The notes under the pieces are model-generated. The model was not told the origin of the DNA. It saw only the letters and a program-made list of their open reading frames with translations, and did not search any database. A program made the translations under genes and the position numbers. 11,012 nucleotides of DNA from Propionibacteriaceae bacterium (GTDB lineage: Bacteria > Actinomycetota > Actinomycetes > Propionibacteriales > Propionibacteriaceae): the NCBI GenBank assembly GCA_003451975.1, contig DMIX01000228.1, forward strand, positions 1 to 11,012, read 5' to 3'. How positions within the stretch are numbered: the stretch's first letter is position 1; the number at the start of each line of letters is the position of its first letter. Positions 7,501-11,012 of the stretch are shown one piece after another.

Positions 7501-7666
7501 TGCCGCAGCCGAGGAAGGCTATCCGACCTGGGTCCATCACCGGGTCGCGGCGGCCGCCGCGGTGGTGGCCGAAGGACGCTACCCGGCGGTGGCGGGGCCT
7601 CACTGCCGAGGCTGTGCTTTCCGGGCCAGTTGCCCCGCGCAAGACCAGGGACAGCAGGTGATCTGA
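4550..7666 (+). CDS. adnA: AdnA-like motor-nuclease subunit: UvrD-like helicase fused to Fe-S RecB-like nuclease
   Basis: 1038 residues from GTG 4550, close to known AdnA length. The frame opens at TTG 4538, but that lies inside the likely -10; GTG 4562, with AGGA close upstream, is the other option. Motor: Walker A GRPGTGKTT (33-41); motif II is DDYADL (230-235) instead of DEYQDT; motif III reads DPDSIASGFRGAD (257-269), without the usual glutamine; motif V ILTAHRARGQQWD (591-603); motif VI ACSRARR (655-661). Nuclease: H815, D900 and the VDFKT pair D913/K915. Cysteines C788, C1019, C1022 and C1028 fit the iron-sulphur clasp of AddB/AdnA-type nucleases. In the family AdnA is the lagging motor, and its nuclease cuts the displaced 5' strand during cytoplasmic resection of double-strand breaks. 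The altered motif II suggests a weak ATPase. It lies directly upstream of adnB, with a TGATG overlap. Confidence 0.93.
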   Translation: MQESVSEAQGLAQLSDEQAAILAQWRGAMLLLGRPGTGKTTVLARAAVAAVRAGGRPPLVLVADRAAASQVRNLIAAELGAGTWSVSVTTVHALARTLWQRFSERPAVRLLNAAEQEFRVRELLAGRGPNGWPQRLRLAVGTRAFARQVRACLARTRQLGLDPEDLIAFGGSAQREEWQALGDFFTEYLDVLDAEDVLDYAELIHRVRLLVDDPAVSSVLRAEIGSVLVDDYADLDPSQLGLVRVLSAGVPVLATADPDSIASGFRGADPRAIPDFADRFAEPGRPGVVAELRSTHRYGPRLDDALGGLRHALPRPPGRPAVSGSALGPTGLLRVHACTDESDQAAAILSELHRARVEQGIGYAQMAVLVRSGGEDVEPIVAALSGAGIPVQRPGDEIPLAQAPAVRTLLVGLEVAASGAATPEQAEHLLTSPLGGFDAVSLRALVRRWRERVDSVPQPLAQQLAQALNDPEWAATDPSAEATALRSLSGLIRTARELLVGGAPVDEVSWTLWHGTDWPTRLAQEAAQDPTGASRADAELDALCAYFDAAAEADRRGGIPGVRAFLAELDGQQIPADRQRESQFRRTGVQILTAHRARGQQWDVVVVTGAQEGRWPARASRNAVLDAAELATDGLMGTPGSRETLAAERRLFHLACSRARRVLVVTSISDGDTAAPSRFIAELGSADAVADDGEAVLPRRGPGAITAPGLVAELRRASADASSPAAVRAAAAIELAWLADQRDDSGDPVVPSADPGTWWGLREVSSAPQPAPKPIRLRPSQVGAVLTCPRRYFLADRARAESGAGEAAQLGSLVHALVQQAVTEGSDLDQLIERVDQEWHRLPPQAPWRATAEREAVVAALSRFFAWWQARRAAFVGVEMPFRTELVCDGLPIELVGQIDWLERTELGLSVVDFKTSRRPPTRAEVAAMDQLGIYQLAIRNGGLAEFGTTVDAAAAVYLRVGDRDPALPKEFSQPSLSTAPHQDAAAEEGYPTWVHHRVAAAAAVVAEGRYPAVAGPHCRGCAFRASCPAQDQGQQVI
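7656..7661 (+). promoter_or_regulatory. Ribosome binding site of adnB
   Basis: AGGTGA, continuing as AGGTGATC (7656-7663), is a strong complement to the 16S rRNA end. It stands just before ATG 7666 and lies within the last adnA codons. It favours ATG 7666 over the in-frame TTG at 7630. Confidence 0.65.
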
Positions 7667-10600
7667 TGCTGACCGATCCCCAGGAATTGGCGGGACTGCT
7701 CGGAATTCCTTACTCAGCCCAACAGTTGGACGCCATCACCGCGCCGCTGACCCCCGGCGTCATCATTGCCGGAGCCGGCTCGGGAAAGACCACAGTGATG
7801 GCAGCGCGGGTGGTGTGGCTGGTCGGCACCGGACAGGTCAGCGCAGGCCAAGTGCTGGGGTTGACCTTCACCCGCAAGGCAGCGGCAAAACTCGATCAGG
7901 ACGTGCGCGAGGCTCTGCTCACTGCTGCACTTGTCGATGCGGACGCCGCCGAACCGGTGGTGCTGACCTACGACGCCTTCGCCGGCCAATTGGTCAGCGA
8001 CTACGGACTGTTGCTCGGCGAAGAGCCGACCTCCCGGCTGATCACCGATGCGACGCGTTACCGGCTTGCGGCCCGCGTGGTGACCGATGCGGTCGGGCCG
8101 TTCGCGATGCTGTCCAAGCTGCAGCCGGCCACGGTTGTGGAACGAGTACTGCGGCTGGCCGCCGACATGAAGTCGCACCTGGTCGGGACCGACGACATCC
8201 TTCGCCACGCTGATCGCTTCGCCACCGCTGTGGGGCAGGCCCCGCGGCGCAACACCGGTGAGGTCTATCGTGCGGTGCAACAGGCCGACGAGGTGCGCGC
8301 TGAGCGACTGGAGTTGCTGGAGTTGGTGACCAGCTACGAGCGGCTCAAGCGCGAATTGGGCTACCAGGAGTTCTCCGATCAGCTGGCGACCTCCGCGCGC
8401 CTGATCGACGAGGTTCCGCAGGTGGCTCTTCGCCTCCGGCAGGACTTCCGCGTGGTGCTGCTCGATGAGTACCAGGACACCTCCTCGGCGCAGGCCCGAT
8501 TGCTGCGGGGCCTGTTCTCCGGGGCCGACCCCAGCGGTGGACGCGGGCACGCTGTGACGGCGGTGGGGGATCCCTGCCAGGCGATCTACGGTTGGCGCGG
8601 CGCCGCGGCACGCAACATCCTGGACTTCGCCACCGATTTTCCGCTGGCCGACGGCAGGCCCGCACCCAGCTTCCCGCTGACGGTGAACCGACGCAGCGGT
8701 CCCCAGATCCTGGCGGCAGCCAACCGCCTGGCCGATTCGGTGCGCAGCGACCCACTGCTCACCGGACAACAACTCGACCTGGAGTTGGTCGCCCCGCAGC
8801 AGGCTCCGCCGGCACGGATTGAGGCACGCGCCTACCGCACCTGGCCGGAGGAAACTGCCGCGCTGACCGACCGGATCGCTGATCTGCGCAGCACCGCGGC
8901 CGTACCGTCCTGGAAAGAGATGGCCGTGCTGTGCCGCAACAACAGCCAAGTCAGCGCGGTGTACACCGCCTTGATCGAGCGGGACATCCCGGCCCAGATC
9001 GTGGGCCTGGGCGGATTGCTCGACGTTCCGGTGATTGCCGAGGTCGTCGCGACCCTGTCGGTGCTGGCCGATCCGACCGAGAACCCGTCATTGATCCGGC
9101 TGCTCACCTCGCCGCGCTGGGCCATCGGCCTGCCCGACCTTGCTCTCTTGGGCAAGCGCGCCGCCGATCTGGCCGGCGACCGCGACGTCGAAACCCCCAG
9201 CTTGGCCGAAGCCCTCGCCGATCCCGGGCGGGCGGCCTACAGCACGGCTGCGCGGCAGCGCTTCGGCCTGCTGAGCGCAGAGTTGGCCGGCCTTCGTCGC
9301 TATCTGCACACCGACCTGCCGCAATTGGTCAGCCGAGTGGTTTCGACGCTGGGCCTGGCGGTCGAGGCCGAAACTCTGGCAGTCGGGGCGTCGGCGCCGC
9401 TGCGAGCCTTCCAGCGGGCGGTGGCCGAGTACGCCCAGGTCGACGTGCAGGCCTCTCTGAGCGGACTGCTGGCCTACCTCGAAGCGGAGCGCAGCTACGG
9501 AGTGGGCCTGGAACAGGCGGTGGTCTCCTCGGCGGATTCGGTGAAGATTCTCACCGTTCACAAGGCGAAAGGCCTGGAATGGGAGGTGGTGTTCCTACCC
9601 GGCCTGGCCGAGTCGGTGTTCCCCAATGCGCGAGTCAGCGACGATTGGGTGCGACAGTCGGCCGTGCTGCCGTTCCCGCTACGCGGGGACAGTCTGGCCC
9701 TGCCTCAGCTCGGTGAGGTGAGTAATGCGGCGCTGACGAGCTTGCATGAGGATCTTCGCGAGCACCAGGTGCTCAGTGAGGATCGCTTGGCCTACGTCGC
9801 CGCCACCCGCGCCCGCCGCCTGCTGGTGGCGAGCACCCATGCCTGGGCGGCGGAGTTGACCAAACCTCGCGTGCCGTCGCGGTATTTCGCAGTGTTGGCC
9901 GAGCATGCCGACGTCGTCGAGCGCACCGACGATATCGGAGAGGTCAACCCGCTGGCTGAGGTGAACCGTGGCGCATCCTGGCCGGTACTGGGCGGCGTCG
10001 AGGAACTCGCATTGCGTCGGGAAGCGGCCGCCGAGGTGCGGGCGGCGCGGCGCATGCCCGGGAGCACTGCTGGCTACCCGGCGCCGGCGGACCTGGACCG
10101 CGATGGTGAGGTGCTGCGCCGAGAATGGCGCCACAACGCCCAGGTGCTGGTCGCCCTGGAGGTGGCTCAGCGCCGCGAGCGTGCTGCAGTGCGGCCGGCC
10201 TATGTGTCCGTGACCGGCCTCGGTCAGCTGCAACGTGATGCGGCCGCGTTCCGGCGGAATCTTCGGCGTCCAATGCCGCGCCTGGTCAGCGAGTCACAAC
10301 GGTGGGGGATCGACTTCCATCGCTGGCTGGAGAACCGCTTCGCCCAACAGGTGGCCCTCATCGCCGACGACACCGAGTTGGTTGGGGTGACCTACGACCG
10401 GTTGCGAGAAGGATTCGAATCCAGTCCCTACGCCAACGCTGTGCCGGTTGCTGTCGAGGCCCCGTTCACTCTGGTACTGAGCGGCCAGTTGGTACGCGGC
10501 CGCATTGACGCGGTGTTCGTCGGCGACGATGGTCGGCCGCAAGTGGTGGACTGGAAGACGGGCTCAGCCGCTGCCGCCGATCCGCTGCAATTGGCTTGCT

Positions 10601-10761
10601 ACCGACTTGCCTGGGCGGAACTGACTGGAGTGGCCGTCGGCGACGTCGACGCGGTCTTCTACGACCTGCAGCGCAGCGAAGTGCTGCGTCCGCAGAACCT
10701 GGCCGACCGCGCTGGACTCGAAGCCGTGGTCAGCGCAGGCATGGGTAATCTGCACGCGTGA
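7666..10761 (+). CDS. adnB: AdnB-like motor-nuclease subunit: UvrD-like helicase fused to RecB-like nuclease
   Basis: 1031 residues from ATG 7666, whose A is the last base of the adnA stop. All superfamily 1 motifs are canonical: Q motif near 15-25 (SAQQLDAI), Walker A AGAGSGKTT (35-43, K41), motif Ia around TFTRKAAAK, motif II LDEYQDT (266-272), motif III GDPCQAIYGWRGA (301-313), motif IV VNRRS (340-344), motif V ILTVHKAKGLEWE (628-640) and motif VI YVAATRARR (710-718). The C-terminal nuclease has H885, D948, the VVDWKTG motif with D962 and K964, and Q975/Y979. It lacks the iron-sulphur cysteines of its partner. In the family AdnB is the leading 3'-to-5' motor that unwinds the break, and its nuclease cuts the displaced 3' strand. 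UvrD or Rep alone would lack the nuclease; RecB is longer and pairs with RecC and RecD. The downstream stop overlaps nudC as GTGA. Confidence 0.94.
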   Translation: MLTDPQELAGLLGIPYSAQQLDAITAPLTPGVIIAGAGSGKTTVMAARVVWLVGTGQVSAGQVLGLTFTRKAAAKLDQDVREALLTAALVDADAAEPVVLTYDAFAGQLVSDYGLLLGEEPTSRLITDATRYRLAARVVTDAVGPFAMLSKLQPATVVERVLRLAADMKSHLVGTDDILRHADRFATAVGQAPRRNTGEVYRAVQQADEVRAERLELLELVTSYERLKRELGYQEFSDQLATSARLIDEVPQVALRLRQDFRVVLLDEYQDTSSAQARLLRGLFSGADPSGGRGHAVTAVGDPCQAIYGWRGAAARNILDFATDFPLADGRPAPSFPLTVNRRSGPQILAAANRLADSVRSDPLLTGQQLDLELVAPQQAPPARIEARAYRTWPEETAALTDRIADLRSTAAVPSWKEMAVLCRNNSQVSAVYTALIERDIPAQIVGLGGLLDVPVIAEVVATLSVLADPTENPSLIRLLTSPRWAIGLPDLALLGKRAADLAGDRDVETPSLAEALADPGRAAYSTAARQRFGLLSAELAGLRRYLHTDLPQLVSRVVSTLGLAVEAETLAVGASAPLRAFQRAVAEYAQVDVQASLSGLLAYLEAERSYGVGLEQAVVSSADSVKILTVHKAKGLEWEVVFLPGLAESVFPNARVSDDWVRQSAVLPFPLRGDSLALPQLGEVSNAALTSLHEDLREHQVLSEDRLAYVAATRARRLLVASTHAWAAELTKPRVPSRYFAVLAEHADVVERTDDIGEVNPLAEVNRGASWPVLGGVEELALRREAAAEVRAARRMPGSTAGYPAPADLDRDGEVLRREWRHNAQVLVALEVAQRRERAAVRPAYVSVTGLGQLQRDAAAFRRNLRRPMPRLVSESQRWGIDFHRWLENRFAQQVALIADDTELVGVTYDRLREGFESSPYANAVPVAVEAPFTLVLSGQLVRGRIDAVFVGDDGRPQVVDWKTGSAAAADPLQLACYRLAWAELTGVAVGDVDAVFYDLQRSEVLRPQNLADRAGLEAVVSAGMGNLHA

Positions 10762-11012
10762 GTCAATGGCAGCAGGACCCCATCCTTGATCGTGGTGAGG
10801 GCAGACGATCTGAACCGGGGTGGGCCACCGACGCCTGGCAGCATCCCCGCGCTCAGATATTGGGGGTCGACGCCAACGGTCACGTGAGCGCCGACGAGGA
10901 CGGACTCCGCTGGGTCGCCGCCGAGGGAGCCTGTGATCCGCAACGGCACTTCATGCTGGGGCTGTGGGCGGATCGACCGATCTTCATCACCCCTATCGCC
11001 CACGGTGACCGC
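10758..11012 (+). CDS. nudC: Probable NADH pyrophosphatase NudC, N-terminal fragment
   Basis: The frame starts at GTG 10758, overlaps the adnB stop as GTGA, and stays open to the window edge (85 residues). The visible part resembles the N-terminal domain of actinobacterial NudC: an LDRGEGRR stretch (10-17), a Trp-containing helix (22-28), a strand-like RAQILGVDANGHV (31-43), and LGLWADRPIFITPI (67-80). The zinc ribbon, Nudix box (GX5EX7REUXEEXGU) and NAD-specific SQPWPFPXS motif would all lie beyond the edge, so the call rests on a weakly conserved domain and on context: nudC sits near adnB in mycobacteria as well. NudC hydrolyses NADH to NMNH and AMP and can remove NAD caps from RNA. The ribosome site is weak, so translation is probably coupled to adnB. 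Confidence 0.72.
   Translation, partial: MSQWQQDPILDRGEGRRSEPGWATDAWQHPRAQILGVDANGHVSADEDGLRWVAAEGACDPQRHFMLGLWADRPIFITPIAHGDR

Noticed and set aside
7630..7665. TTG at 7630 as the start of adnB
   Set aside because: It would overlap adnA by 37 bases and has no ribosome site, while ATG 7666 has AGGTGATC just upstream and the usual TGATG overlap.
7714..8949. Minus-strand open frame of 411 codons opposite adnB
   Set aside because: It lies wholly over the AdnB motor domain, is His/Arg/Gly-rich and matches no family. It is a codon-bias shadow.

Overview
The window is GC-rich, densely coded DNA with GTG starts and 1- or 4-base gene overlaps. It carries an AdnA/AdnB pair, the double-strand-break motor-nuclease typical of actinomycetes, followed by a probable nudC. 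This points to an actinobacterium. A Propionibacteriales-type organism is a weak guess; nothing here fixes the genus. I see no rRNA, tRNA, insertion sequence, CRISPR array or sign of recent transfer.

Two divergent operons share a 158-base intergenic region (4392-4549). The left operon reads leftwards (minus strand) from 4391 off the left edge. In order of transcription it encodes a TelA-family ('toxic anion resistance') coiled-coil protein, a 169-residue protein I cannot assign, a CbxX/CfqX-type AAA+ ATPase with its own helical N-terminal region, and a multi-span membrane protein cut by the window edge. The gaps are 7 bases, then a 1-base (TGATG) and a 4-base (GTGA) overlap, so the four products are probably made together. 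The membrane protein has a short cytoplasmic N-terminus, a helical ectodomain between two membrane segments, a short loop, a third segment and the start of a second ectodomain. This layout resembles GlnX, the membrane partner of the GlnH-PknG amino-acid-sensing system. If that is right, glnH and pknG should lie just beyond the left edge.

The right operon reads rightwards (plus strand) from about 4550: adnA, adnB (1-base TGATG overlap) and the first 85 codons of a probable NADH pyrophosphatase, nudC (4-base GTGA overlap). AdnA and AdnB each fuse a UvrD-like motor to a RecB-like nuclease, and together resect DNA ends. AdnB has complete helicase motifs. AdnA has an altered DEXX box and motif III but carries the four-cysteine iron-sulphur signature. 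Just upstream of adnA is a near match to the RecA-NDp/PafBC DNA-damage promoter (TGTCRGTG-N8-TAnnnT), placed so that the adnA message could be leaderless.

The best candidate for an under-described system is the left operon: TelA plus a small unknown protein plus an AAA+ ATPase plus a GlnX-like receptor.
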